A DNA stretch of 64,000 nt, from contig OZ037838.1 of the NCBI GenBank assembly GCA_964035575.1, positions 1,612,001-1,676,000 of the forward strand. Reading direction: 5' to 3'. A program made the position numbers and the translations under genes. The notes under the pieces were generated by a model. That model searched no databases and had not been told where the DNA came from. It worked only from the letters and a program-made list of their open reading frames with translations. This document shows, piece after piece, positions 1 to 10,552 of this stretch. The stretch's first letter is position 1. Each line of letters begins with the position of its first letter. The DNA is from Rhynchopus sp. YZ270_cl-10 (taxonomy: Eukaryota > Euglenozoa > Diplonemea > Diplonemida > Diplonemidae).

Positions 1-640
1 TCAAATCTGATTCTTGGATAAGACACTGTGGTGGGGAGAAAAATGTGACCACCCCGCACTGCGGGCCTACAACAACAAAAAAGTATTTCTCCTGTTGTGC
101 GCGAAAAATTTTCGCGCGCAGCGCGAAAATTTTTTTTTCTATAATGGTGTGACCTATACAAGGGTAGTGGTATACCTTAGAAGGACCTTAGAAGGACCTT
201 TTTTACACCTTTTTTTTTGGGGGGTGCTAAAATTATTTTGTGTACATCTTTTTGGTGGTTTTTTGTGGCCAGAAATTTTCCCCAGAAATTTTTACCCACA
301 AAAAATCAAAAAAAAAATTTTTTTGATTTCGGTGCACCGGAGCCTGTACGTGCTGTGATGGGGTCACTTTGCGCTCAGAAATGAGTATTTTTGACCTAAA
401 ATGCATGTGTCAGTTTTTACAGGCCATTTTCAGGTTCTGTGTGCAAAATATGGTCAGTACTTGACTTCTGAAGGAAAAGTACAAAAGGAACGTGGGGCAG
501 TTTGCGTAGATGCGAATTTTACACCCCACCATTTGACGGGCGGAGCTCGTAGAACCCAACGAAGAGTGAGAAAAAAGGATACGCCGAAACAATAAAAGTA
601 GCGTACCGTGCGCCTGCGGCGCAAGCTAGTATCCCACCTT
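1..640. repeat. AT-rich dispersed repeat block
   Basis: No gene is supported here. The block is rich in A and T runs. Positions about 290-425 resemble 29,010-29,145 closely (shared phrases include GTGCTGTGATGGGGTCACTT and GAGTATTTTTGACCTAAAA). Positions about 320-540 resemble 48,866-49,010 more loosely (shared CTTGACTTCTGAAGGAA). Positions 597-655 match the reverse complement of about 29,930-29,990. It is therefore a mosaic of dispersed repeat pieces also present inside element E4. Confidence 0.6.
173..218. repeat. 46-bp direct repeat, left copy
   Basis: A segment containing two copies of TTAGAAGGACC followed by TTTTTTACACC and a T run. A near-identical copy lies at 1,413-1,457. The two copies flank the minisatellite at 696-1,316. 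They could mark a duplication or an insertion boundary; no ends could be proven. Confidence 0.7.
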
Positions 641-695
641 CCCATGACATAGTGTCGCAGGCTATCGCCGTCTCGGAACCCTCACTCGGCCCTTT

Positions 696-1316
696 GGTAC
701 TGGGTACTGGGTACTGGGTACTGGGTACTGGGTACTGGGTACTGGGTACTGGGTACTGGGTACTGGGTACTGGGTACTGGGTACTGGGTACTGGGTACTG
801 GGTACTGGGTACTGGGTACTGGGTACTGGGTACTGGGTACTGGGTACTGGGTACTGGGTACTGGGTACTGGGTACTGGGTACTGGGTACTGGGTACTGGG
901 TACTGGGTACTGGGTACTGGGTACTGGGTACTGGGTACTGGGTACTGGGTACTGGGTACTGGGTACTGGGTACTGGGTACTGGGTACTGGGTACTGGGTA
1001 CTGGGTACTGGGTACTGGGTACTGGGTACTGGGTACTGGGTACTGGGTACTGGGTACTGGGTACTGGGTACTGGGTACTGGGTACTGGGTACTGGGTACT
1101 GGGTACTGGGTACTGGGTACTGGGTACTGGGTACTGGGTACTGGGTACTGGGTACTGGGTACTGGGTACTGGGTACTGGGTACTGGGTACTGGGTACTGG
1201 GTACTGGGTACTGGGTACTGGGTACTGGGTACTGGGTACTGGGTACTGGGTACTGGGTACTGGGTACTGGGTACTGGGTACTGGGTACTGGGTACTGGGT
1301 ACTGGGTACTGGGTAC
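696..1316. repeat. 7-bp minisatellite (TACTGGG)n, about 88 copies
   Basis: About 621 bp of nearly perfect head-to-tail TACTGGG. Because 7 is not a multiple of 3 and there are no stops, all three frames on each strand stay open, which produces long spurious reading frames of repeated VLGTGYW or PVPSTQY. No protein-coding function is implied. A shorter array of the same heptamer in the opposite orientation lies at 1,977-2,095. Confidence 0.98.
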
Positions 1317-1412
1317 ACAGTTTTTTGATCGAAAACAAGTCCACTCCACCACAGAGAAAGCTCGGGAAAAAGTCACGTTTTCCTTCAGGAAATGCCCTAA
1401 GGAAAACCACCA

Positions 1413-1457
1413 TACCTTAGAAGGACCTTAGAAGGACCTTTTTTACACCTTTTTTTT
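1413..1457. repeat. 46-bp direct repeat, right copy
   Basis: Near-identical copy of 173-218, ending in TTTTTTACACC and a T run. Confidence 0.7.
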
Positions 1458-1477
1458 AGAAAAATCACACCATATAA

Positions 1478-1908
1478 CATGGATGTCCAAAGTACTTGAA
1501 GTATATCAAGTACTTGATCCCCCAAAAAATCCAATACTTGATACTTCAAGTACTTGACACCCTATTTTTTTTTCTAGTACTTTTTTACTTGTTCTCCCTC
1601 TGTCAAGTACTTTTTTCACAAAAAAAAACGTCAAGTACTTGATCAAGTACAAAAAAAAAGTGGGTACTTGATCAAGTACTTGACGTTTTTTTTGCGAAAA
1701 CAAGTACTTGACAGACTCTGCCAGAGGGTAAAAAAGTAAAAAAGTACGAGAAAAAAAAAATAGGGTATCAAGTACTTGATTTATGTCAAGTACTTGATCA
1801 ATCTTCAAGTACTTGACTGTCATTTTGAGAGGAAAAAAAAGGGGGTCAAGTACTTCAAGTACCATAAAAAATCCAAAAAAAGTACTTCAAGTACTTTGGA
1901 CATCCATG
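1478..1908. mobile_element. 431-bp MITE-like element with 26-bp TIRs
   Basis: The ends are perfect 26-bp inverted repeats starting CATGGATGTCCAAAGTACTT. They are flanked by the direct repeat ATATAA (1,472-1,477 and 1,909-1,914), a likely 6-bp target duplication. The interior is packed with palindromic AAGTACTTGA and CAAGTACTTG units in both orientations and can fold on itself almost completely. No coding capacity; presumably moved by a transposase encoded elsewhere. Confidence 0.85.
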
Positions 1909-1976
1909 ATATAAGAAAATTTTGAGATTTAAAAATCAGAAAATCCTGATTTTTCCCGGATTTAAGGACATGCTTG

Positions 1977-2095
1977 CCCAGTACCCAGTACCCAGTACCC
2001 AGTACCCAGTACCCAGTACCCAGTACCCAGTACCCAGTACCCAGTACCCAGTACCCAGTACCCAGTACCCAGTACCCAGTACCCAGTACCCAGTA
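1977..2095. repeat. 7-bp minisatellite, opposite orientation, about 17 copies
   Basis: Head-to-tail CCCAGTA, the reverse complement of the heptamer at 696-1,316. It runs directly into a GGTTCCC-rich palindromic stretch. Confidence 0.97.
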
Positions 2096-2235
2096 ACGGG
2101 GAACCACAGGGGGAACCACACGGGAACCAGGGAACCGGTCCCCGGGAACCGGTTCCCTGGTTCCCCCCGTATGGTTCCCGGGAACCGGTTCCCGGTTCCC
2201 CGGTTCCCGGTTCCGAAATGACCGGTTCCCCAAAG
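2096..2235. repeat. GGTTCCC/GGGAACC palindromic cluster
   Basis: Dense alternation of GGGAACC and GGTTCCC, including CGGGAACCGGTTCCCGG palindromes. This could form cruciforms. No gene is supported. Confidence 0.8.
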
Positions 2236-3710
2236 TTTCGGTTCCAATATGAATATTTCCCTTTTTTTTATCTAGCTTTATTCCTAGCTTGTGTTTGAAG
2301 GAGAAATATCGGTACGGTCGCCACATCCTTCCAACAGGAGGATTGTATCAACGAAACAACTTTGCTTACCTACTGATCCTACTATGTTGCTTTTTTGCTT
2401 TCCGTGCTGATAGGGGCATCTATCAGTATTGTGTTTTTTTTAAGCCTTTAGACCCGAAGCCAGATTTTCGACCCACTTTTGTGTTTTGGTTTTTGGGGCT
2501 CTCCAACCGGTAAAGAAACCCCAGATGCAAATTTTTGATCGTACCTGGCCGCAATTGAAAGATTTTGAACACAGCTTTCAATGTCTAAAGGATTAACCTT
2601 TTTTTGAACCCACAATCGTGGGGTAAATTGACACTTTACCTTACCAGCAACTATAAACTTTTTTTTTGGGTGTGTTTTTGTCATATTTTTTTTTGCCGCC
2701 AGAACAATGAGTGGTTCATGGCGGTGCACGACACTACATGTCAGTGTGACATGTTACTTTTCTGACATGTCATTATTGGGGTGCGGGGGAGTACGCTTTG
2801 TGAGCGGACATCTGGGGGGATAGAGTGGTGGAAAAAGTAAATAAAAGAAATAATTTGTTTCCCATCACAGACATTTGTTTTGTGGTGATGTTTTTGTTTT
2901 ATTGTATGTGATTTTCATGCAATGCTCAAAGGAAATTGAACACCGTACCCCTACCCCTTCCATTTTTCTGGGGCGGGTTGGAGTAGAGCCACATTTCGCC
3001 GACAGGTCGAGGTGTGTGCGTTTCGCCACAACCTCTCCCTTTTGTCTTTATTGTTTTTATTGTTTCATTGTTTGCGGGGGTGGGGAAACAACAAGAGGGT
3101 AAGGTAGGAGTACGGTTTCTATTTTATTAAGGTGACTAAGCACGAGAGGCTTAGGCTCATCTTATAAACTTTTCTTTATTTTTCTTACCAGCACAAAAAA
3201 GAACATCATGCCATGATGGCCTCTTTGTTAGAAAGGGGACACAAAGCGAAGTGCCGCCGTACCTAGGAACGTCAAGATGGCATTGCGTTCTTGGGTAAGG
3301 GTGGGGGAAGCGAATCTTGGGCGCAGGTAAGGCGCACGAGTCTTACAATTGGTGTGGCTGAAAATCTAAAAACGTATCCTGACAAAGTGACCTTTTTTTT
3401 GGACTCAGCCACACCAATACTGGTTTTTCTTCTTTTTGTGTGCGTCTCGGGTTTGCTACTCGTGCTTTATTATCTTATGTCGTAGATATAAACAACAAAA
3501 AGGCATTTTTTTATTACCCACCTGATAGCCCTCACGTGAACTTGACTCCTGTTTGTCCGATGGTTTCCTTGGCAAAATCGACAAAACAAAGGTCCTTTAA
3601 GGATTGCAAGTTACATCCCTTACTCTCCTCGAGGTACGTCAAGAGTGTCTTCTACCCAAGATGCCACATCACAGCACATTAAACACAGAGGAATACGGAT
3701 AAATAAAACA
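2236..3710. other. Spacer before propeller gene 1
   Basis: No convincing gene. Positions 3,131-3,180 (GGTGACTAAGCACGAGAGGC and following) are nearly repeated at 7,917-7,966, upstream of copy 2, so this is a piece of intergenic DNA duplicated with the gene family. The rest is AT-rich with T runs. Confidence 0.6.
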
Positions 3711-4872
3711 ATGGATGTGACCTTTGTGCTGGAAGAGTCAGGCGTGACTGCGACAGTGGAGGTGCCGTGCGAGGCGGACGTTGCAGCGGCAAAGGAGGTT
3801 GCGTGCACGGCGCTTGCTGTCTCGCCTGCGTCTGTCGAGATGCGCATCGGCACGCAGGTGCTGGAGGGGACGTGCCGTCTGCAGGACACTGCGTTTGATG
3901 CAGGGGTGCAGGTTGTGCTTGCCCGCCGCTTTGCCGACATCAAGTGTCCTGCTGAGTACACTGTAGAGGATGGGATTGATATACATGACGGCGACGCACT
4001 GTTCACTGCGACGCATACGGGAGATGTGTCGCTGTCGCGTTGTGGAACGCTCTGCGTTTTTTGTCCGCACGGGAGTGGGCATGTTGGCGGCTTCGACACA
4101 GAAACCTTCGACACCGTCTTCTCATTTGAAGTGGACAATGAAGTACACAGTCGGCTTGCCATCTCGCAGTGCAAGACACGCTGCTACCTGGCGTGTGGGG
4201 ACTGCCTTCTCGAGGTTGCCCTTCCGGGTGGGGAGGTGGTCCGCAAAGTCGACAGCTCCTCGTACTCAGTGTTCGCGTGTGGCGGTGTTGTTGTCTCCCA
4301 AGGCACAGACGGCGTCTCTGTGTATGACAAATACCTGACGTTGCTCCGCTCTCTCTCGCACAAAGAGTGTGCGGGCTTTGCACTGTCTGACTGTGGTGGG
4401 TGGGTGGTCACCTGCTCCGACAAAGAGAAGAACGCACGTCTGTGGGATGTGAACACGGGTGAAGCTGTGGCATGTGCGGTGGCGGTACGAAGCAGTGGCG
4501 CTTTCACGATGTGCCTCTGTCTTTGCTGTGGCGGGCTCTGGCAACGTGCACCTCTTTGACTGGAGTGGTGCGGCTCTTCGCAGTGCTGATGTAGGTGCGG
4601 ATGTTGGGGACATGCAGTTCACACCATGTGGGAAGTACCTTGTGGTGAGGGTAGGGGTTGAGGAACCTCATGATAACGACAGTGATTGGGTCAGTTACAG
4701 TACATACCTGCACCAGTATGATGTGGCGACCATGTCTTGTGTGCGTGTGATGCCACAATGCACATTCTCCGACTCCGTTTCATTTGCGATATCGCCGTGT
4801 TCACGTGTTGTTGTGGTTACGCAACGACATGGCGTCATTGCGACAAGACATCTGTACCCACACAACAGGTAA
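3711..4872 (+). pseudogene. Ubl-propeller family copy 1, frameshifted
   Basis: The reading frame from the ATG at 3,711 encodes the ubiquitin-like domain and propeller blades 1 to 4, ending with the blade-4 motif ARLWDVNTGEAVAC. Compared with copy 2, bases are missing near 4,470-4,480. After that the original frame goes off register and stops at 4,559, while blades 5 to 7 continue in another frame to TAA at 4,870-4,872 (last residues HLYPHNR). The linker after KCPAEY carries an unusual acidic stretch (VEDGIDIHDGDA). The 3' end coincides with a 20-bp direct repeat that recurs at 7,596-7,615, so the normal HNSE tail was changed by the arrival or expansion of the satellite block downstream. A read error cannot be excluded for the frameshift. 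Confidence 0.85.
4849..4868. repeat. 20-bp direct repeat flanking satellite block, left
   Basis: CATCTGTACCCACACAACAG is identical to 7,596-7,615. In other family copies this sequence is the 3' end of the coding region and is followed by TGAGTGA. Here the second copy at 7,596 keeps that normal continuation, so the 2.7 kb between them looks inserted into, or duplicated at, the end of copy 1. Confidence 0.8.
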
Positions 4873-5226
4873 ACGTTTTTTAAAAATAGGATGGAGCACC
4901 CCGGTCCGAAAAGGAATGCAGCCACCCCTGGCTTCAGGCTCGCGAACCCAGTATTGCAGTAACACTGGGTCTCACGGGCCAAAAACCGAACAAAGAAAAG
5001 GAAAATGTTTGGGTTCAGCGACAGCGCCAATGGGCTGACGCGAGGCTGAACCAACTTAAAATAAAATAAAAAATCTTGTATCAACTTGAAAAGGAAAAGC
5101 AATGAACAGCAACAGAGCCATTTGGGCTTACGCGTCGCTATAGTAACTGAAAAACAATGTTTTAAAAACAAGAATGTCGTTGACCAAGATTGAAATACAC
5201 GAAAAAGGTAAAATACTAAGAATTGC
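4869..5226. other. Left arm of satellite block
   Basis: Unique-looking DNA between the end of copy 1 and the 133-bp satellite. It contains GGAGCACCCCGG and several A-rich runs. No reading frame of substance and no recognised RNA gene. Confidence 0.4.
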
Positions 5227-7512
5227 CTCATATTCCATGGGCATCGTTTCTGATGTTGTAGTTTGTCTGCTGAGTGATCACGCGCCCCCCCTACTAGGGA
5301 GGTCTTAGGTTCATGCTTCGGCTAGCATGTAAAAGCTACCATGTCGCCGAAGTTAGCGGTCCTCGTATTCCATGAGGTCTTTCAGATGTTGTTGTTTGAC
5401 TGCTGAGTGATCACGCGCCCCCCCTACTAGGGAGGTCTTAGGTTCAGGCTTCGGCTTGCACGTAAAGAACTACCATGTAGTCGAAGTTAGCGGTCCTCGT
5501 ATTCCATGAGGCATTTCTGATGATGTTGTTTGTCTGCTGAGTGATCACGCGCCCCCCCTACTAGGGAGGTCTTAGGTTCAGGCTTCGGCTAGCACGTAAA
5601 AGCTACCATGTCGTCGAAGTTAGCGGTCCTCGTATTCCATGAGGTCTTTCAGATGTTGTTGTTTGACTGCTGAGTGATCACGCGCCCCCCCTACTAGGGA
5701 GGTCTTAGGTTCAGGCTTCGGCTAGCACGTAAAAGCTACCATGTCGTCGAAGTTAGCGGTCCTCGTATTCCATGAGGTCTTTCAGATGTTGTTGTTTGAC
5801 TGCTGAGTGATCACGCGCCCCCCCTACTAGGGAGGTCTTAGGTTCATGCTTCGGCTTGCACGTAAAAGCTACCATGTCGTCGAAGTTAGCGGTCCTCGTA
5901 TTCCATGAGGTCTTTCAGATGTTGTTGTTTGACTGCTGAGTGATCACGCGCCCCCCCTACTAGGGAGGTCTTAGGTTCATGCTTCGGCTAGCACGTAAAA
6001 GCTACCATGTCGTCGAAGTTAGCGGTCCTCGTATTCCATGAGGTCTTTCAGATGTTGTTGTTTGACTGCTGAGTGATCACGCGCCCCCCCTACTAGGGAG
6101 GTCTTAGGTTCGGGCTTCGGCTTGCACGTAGAAGCTACCATGTCGCCGAAGTTAGCGGTCCTCGTATTCCATGAGGTCTTTCAAATGTTGTTGTTTGACT
6201 GCTGAGTGATCACGCGCCCCCCCTACTAGGGAGGTCTTAGGTTCATGCTTCGGCTTGCACGTAAAGAACTACCATGTCGCCGAAGTTAGCGGTCCTCGTA
6301 TTCCATGAGGCATTTCTGATGTAGTTTGACTGCTGAGTGATCACGCGCCCCCCCTACTAGGGAGGTCTTAGGTTCATGCTTCGGCTAGCACGTAAAAGCT
6401 ACCATGTCGTCGAAGTTAGCGGTCCTCGTATTCCATGAGGTCTTTCAGATGTTGTTGTTTGACTGCTGAGTGATCACGCGCCCCCCCTACTAGGGAGGTC
6501 TTAGGTTCATGCTTCGGCTAGCACGTAAAAGCTACCATGTCGTCGAAGTTAGCGGTCCTCGTATTCCATGAGGCATTTCTGATGTAGTTTGACTGCTGAG
6601 TGATCACGCGCCCCCCCTACTAGGGAGGTCTTAGGTTCATGCTTCGGCTAGCACGTAAAAGCTACCATGTCGTCGAAGTTAGCGGTCCTCGTATTCCATG
6701 AGGCATTTCTGATGTAGTTTGTCTGCTGAGTGATCACGCGCCCCCCCTACTAGGGAGGTCTTAGGTTCATGCTTCGGCTAGCACGTAAAAGCTACCATGT
6801 CGTCGAAGTTAGCGGTCCTCGTATTCCATGAGGTCTTTCAGATGTTGTTGTTTGACTGCTGAGTGATCACGCGCCCCCCCTACTAGGGAGGTCTTAGGTT
6901 CATGCTTCGGCTTGCACGTAAAGAACTACCATGTCGCCGAAGTTAGCGGTCCTCGTATTCCATGAGGTCTTTCAGATGTTGTTGTTTGACTGCTGAGTGA
7001 TCACGCGCCCCCCCTACTAGGGAGGTCTTAGGTTCATGCTTCGGCTTGCACGTAAAGAACTACCATGTCGCCGAAGTTAGCGGTCCTCGTATTCCATGAG
7101 GTCTTTCAGATGTTGTTGTTTGTCTGCTGAGTGATCACGCGCCCCCCCTACTAGGGAGGTCTTAGGTTCATGCTTCGGCTAGCACGTAAAAGCTACCATG
7201 TCGTCGAAGTTAGCGGTCCTCGTATTCCATGAGGCATTTCTGATGTAGTTTGTCTGCTGAGTGATCACGCGCCCCCCCTACTAGGGAGGTCTTAGGTTCA
7301 TGCTTCGGCTTGCACGTAAAAGCTACCATGTCGTCGAAGTTAGCGGTCCTCGTATTCCATGAGGCATTTCTGATGATGTTGTTTGACTGCTGAGTGATCA
7401 CGCGCCCCCCCTACTAGGGAGGTCTTAGGTTCATGCTTCGGCTAGCACGTAAAAGCTACCATGTCGCGAAGTTAGCGGTCCTCGTATTCCATGAGGCACT
7501 TCAGATGTTGTT
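5227..7512. repeat. 133-bp satellite array, 17 units
   Basis: Seventeen units carry the landmark CGCGCCCCCCCTACTAGGGA (at 5,281, 5,414, 5,548, 5,681, 5,814, 5,947 and so on to about 7,401). The usual spacing is 133 bp, with shorter variants of about 127-130 bp. Each unit contains a hairpin, CCCCCCTA then TAGGGAGG, and the phrase GGTCCTCGTATTCCATGAGG. The period is not a multiple of three and no frame is conserved, so it is not a protein repeat. I could not match it to 5S rRNA, a tRNA or a known spliced leader. Confidence 0.92.
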
Positions 7513-8122
7513 CTTCTTTTTCTTCTTGTTCCGAGTCTTTGCCGCAGTCCACTGCGTTGCCCGGGGTCACCTCGTGGAGGTGCTCGGTAAAACCCCATCT
7601 GTACCCACACAACAGTGAGTGATGTGTGACCAGGGGAGGGGAGGGAGGCTGGTGATGAATGGTCACGCACCAAAAGGTACACTGCCAGGACAAGGTATTG
7701 TATCTCGAGTCACTTCTTCTTGCACTTTCTTTTTACAAGACATGTGCACATTTCTAATGAACGTTCTCAGTATCCACGAGTCGTTTTTTCCTCCCGTGCT
7801 CCCCATCTCTCACGCACATTTCATACACATCAGGAAAATCGTGGTGTGACTGAGAATGTGTGATAATTTTGTGGAAACTAGCGCGTTTGATGACTGTGCG
7901 ATTCGAATGTGATCAAGGTGACTAAGCAGGAGAGGCTTAGGTTCATCTTATAAACTTTTCTTTCTTTTCGCCTGAGCTGGACGTTATGCACAGACACTGC
8001 TTCAAATTGCTTGCTTTGTCAGAGTTTGTTGAAACACGTATTTAACCCACCAACCTTCTTATTTGTCGTTGCGAAGTGACACCACCAACCATCACATCAA
8101 ACACAACAGACCCCTTAACAAT
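7513..8122. other. Spacer with copy-1 3' tail and copy-2 upstream DNA
   Basis: After the satellite, 7,596-7,650 repeats the normal 3' end and 3' flank of the HNSE class of propeller genes (GTGAGTGATGTGTGACCAGG). Then 7,917-7,966 repeats 3,131-3,180. The last 60 bp before the ATG are the class-b leader. Confidence 0.6.
8072..8122 (+). promoter_or_regulatory. Class-b leader of propeller genes
   Basis: GCGAAGTGACACCACCAACC, then an ATCACATCAA.CACAACAGA stretch, ends at the ATG. The same leader, with few changes, precedes copies 15 (54,173), 17 (61,498) and 18 (62,788). The CACAACAG could serve as a splice acceptor; this is inferred only from its conservation and position. Confidence 0.5.
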
Positions 8123-9244
8123 ATGATGGATGTGACCTTTGTGCTGGAAGAGTCAGGCGTGACTGCGACAGTGGAGGTGCCGTGCGAGGCGGACGTTGCA
8201 GCGGCAAAGGAGGTTGCGTGCACGGCGCTTGCTGTCTCGCCTGCGTCTGTCGAGATGCGCATCGGCACGCAGGTGCTGGAGGGGACGTGCCGTCTGCAGG
8301 ACACTGCGTTTGATGCAGGGGTGCAGGTTGTGCTTGCCCGCCCTCGCTTGGCCGACATCAAGTGTCCTGCTGAGTACACTGTACCACCGCGTACGGGAGA
8401 CTTTTCGCTGTCGCGTTGTGGAACGCAATGCGTCTATAGTTACGGGAGTGGGCATGTTGGCGGCTTCGACACAGAAACCTTCGACACTGTCTTCGAGTTT
8501 AAAATGGGCAATAATATAGTGCATGGTGCGCCTGCCATCTCGCAGTGCAAGACACGCTGCTACATGGCATGCAAGGAGGAAGGCCTTCTCGAAGTTGCGC
8601 TTCCGGGTGGGGAGGTGGTCCGCAAAGTCGACGGCACCTCGTGCTCAGTGTTTTCCTGTGGCGGTGTTGTTGTCTCGAAGGGAGAAAGTGGCGTCTCTGT
8701 GTATGACGAAGACCTGACGTTGCTCCGCTCTCTCTCGCATGAAATGTGCAATAGAGTGGCAGTGTCTGACTGTGGTGGGTGGGTGATCACCTCCTCCCAC
8801 AAGGAGAACAAGGCACGTCTGTGGGATGTGAACACAGGTGAAGCTGTTGCATGTGTGCCTCTGGGGTGGCGGTACGCAGTGGCGCTTTCACAGTCTGCCT
8901 CTGTCTTTGCTGTGGTGGTGAACGAAAGCGTGCACCTCTATGACTGGAGTGGTGCGGCTCTTCGCAGTATTGCTGTGCACGGGGATATCGAGTACATGCA
9001 GTTCACCCCGTGTGGGAAGTACCTTGTGGTGCGAGTAAAGTTTTCGGATTATGTTGACGATGAAGGTTGGCCTATTTACGATACATACCTGCACCAGTAT
9101 GATGTGGCAACCATGTCCCGTGTGCGTGTGATACCATGCAACAGTTCATGGTTTGCGATATCGCCGTGTTCGCGCGTTGTTGTGGTTATGCAATCAGGTG
9201 ACGTCATTGTGACGAGACATCTGTATCCACACAACAGTGAGTGA
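8123..9244 (+). CDS. Ubl-propeller family copy 2, intact (373 aa)
   Basis: The frame starts at ATGATG (8,123 or 8,126). It holds the complete layout: ubiquitin-like domain to about residue 73, a short linker (TVPPRTGD), seven blades and the tail HLYPHNSE. Blade 1 reads SLSRCGTQCVYSYGSGHVGG and blade 4 ARLWDVNTGEAVACVP. Relative to copy 4 it has the two-residue insertion RP after VVLA (ARPRLADIKC). Blade 6 has an acidic loop (DYVDDEGW). The 3' flank GATGTGTGACCAGGGGAGGG defines the HNSE class shared with copies 14 and 17. Confidence 0.9.
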   Translation: MMDVTFVLEESGVTATVEVPCEADVAAAKEVACTALAVSPASVEMRIGTQVLEGTCRLQDTAFDAGVQVVLARPRLADIKCPAEYTVPPRTGDFSLSRCGTQCVYSYGSGHVGGFDTETFDTVFEFKMGNNIVHGAPAISQCKTRCYMACKEEGLLEVALPGGEVVRKVDGTSCSVFSCGGVVVSKGESGVSVYDEDLTLLRSLSHEMCNRVAVSDCGGWVITSSHKENKARLWDVNTGEAVACVPLGWRYAVALSQSASVFAVVVNESVHLYDWSGAALRSIAVHGDIEYMQFTPCGKYLVVRVKFSDYVDDEGWPIYDTYLHQYDVATMSRVRVIPCNSSWFAISPCSRVVVVMQSGDVIVTRHLYPHNSE

Positions 9245-9579
9245 TGTGTGACCAGGGGAGGGAGCGTTTTGATGAATATAGTACCAAAAAAATCCAAGAC
9301 CCTCAAAACACCCCCAAGAAACTCCCCTTTCATCCCTGTTGCTGCTTTTCACTTGTTTTCCTGCCACAAGTCGCCCACCTCACACGCTGCCCATGCGGCA
9401 CTCTCGTGTGGGTGCCAGATCGCGATGCTGAGCTTTATTTTCCTTTCGTCACCTCTCACAACGAGAACCACCACAAACATGCAACACAGAACAACACCTC
9501 TCCTCCACCCACCTCATCACTCCCTCCGTTTGTGGTGGAGCAAACGTGCTTATTTTTACCTTCTCACGAACGCAAAACA

Positions 9580-10498
9580 ATGGATGTGACCTTTGTGCTG
9601 GAAGAGTCAGGCGTGACTGCGACAGTGGAGGTGCCGTGCGAGGCGGACGCTGCAGCGGCAAAGGAGGTTGCGTGCACGGCGCTTGCTGTCTCGCCTGCGT
9701 CTGTCGAGATGCGCATCGGCACGCAGGTGCTGGAGGGGACGTGCCGTCTGCAGGACACTGCGTTTGGTGCAGGGGTGCAGGTTGTGCTTGCCCGCCGCTT
9801 TGCCGACATCAAGTGTCCTGCTGAGTACAATTTCGAGAGGTCGTCTAATAACCCAATGATCTCGCTGTCGCGTTGTGGAACGCTCTGCATCTATGTTTGT
9901 GATACGAATGTTGTTGGCTTCGACACAGAAACCTTTGCCTCTGTCTTTGAGTTCAGCATACCCCATATTGTGAGTCGGTGGCCGGCTGCCATCTCGCAGT
10001 GCAAGACACGCTGCTACCTGGCATGCGAGGAAGGCCTTCTCGAGGTTGCACTTCCGGGTGGGGAGGTGCTCCGCGAAGTCGACGGCTCCCCTTACGCAGT
10101 GTTCGCGTGTGGTAGTGTTGTTGTCTCACGCAGCTTAGACGGCATCTCTGTGTATGACGAAGACCTGACGTTGCTCCGCTTTCTGTCGTACGAAGGGTGC
10201 TATGAGGTGGAACTGTCGGACTGTGGTGGGTGGGTGATCGCTCACTCGAACAAGGAGAAGAACGTACGTCTGTGGGATGTGAACACAGGTGAAGATGTGG
10301 CATGTGTACCGCTGGAGGAGGCGTGGGCGGTGACGATTTCCCGGTCTGCTTCTGTCTTTGCTGTAGAGGTGGAGGTGGGACAGTGCGTGTGCCTCTTTGA
10401 TTGGAGTGGTGCGGCTCTTGGCAGCATTGATGTGGAGGAGTATGTAGACGCAATGCTGCGTGTTGATGTGTCAGATCCGAGTGTACATGCAATACAAT
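9580..10498 (+). pseudogene. Ubl-propeller family copy 3, 3'-truncated, reads into copy 4
   Basis: From ATG 9,580 the ubiquitin-like domain and blades 1 to 5 are complete (last clear motif LFDWSGAALGSIDVEEYVD). Family similarity then stops near 10,450, and blades 6 and 7 are absent. From about 10,499 the DNA is the leader of copy 4. The open frame continues through that leader and through copy 4 out of register until 10,740, so the predicted protein would end in about 80 unrelated residues. This is what unequal recombination between neighbouring copies would leave. Its 5' flank (CAACGAGAACCACCACAAAC) is shared only with copy 11. Confidence 0.85.
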
Positions 10499-10552
10499 CA
10501 ACCCACACCTCATCTCCTCCCAACAGAGCTGGAACAAGAAGAAGACAAAACA

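Noticed and set aside
519-1431. Long overlapping reading frames of repeated PVPSTQY or VLGTGYW on both strands
   Set aside because: They arise because a stop-free 7-bp repeat leaves all six frames open; there is no gene-like sequence outside the repeat.
5227-7512. CRISPR array
   Set aside because: Units are contiguous and near-identical with no unique spacers, and the surrounding genes are eukaryotic.
5227-7512. 5S rRNA, tRNA or spliced-leader gene cluster
   Set aside because: GGTTCATGC recalls a B box, but no paired acceptor or T stems, 5S landmarks or known leader exon could be aligned.
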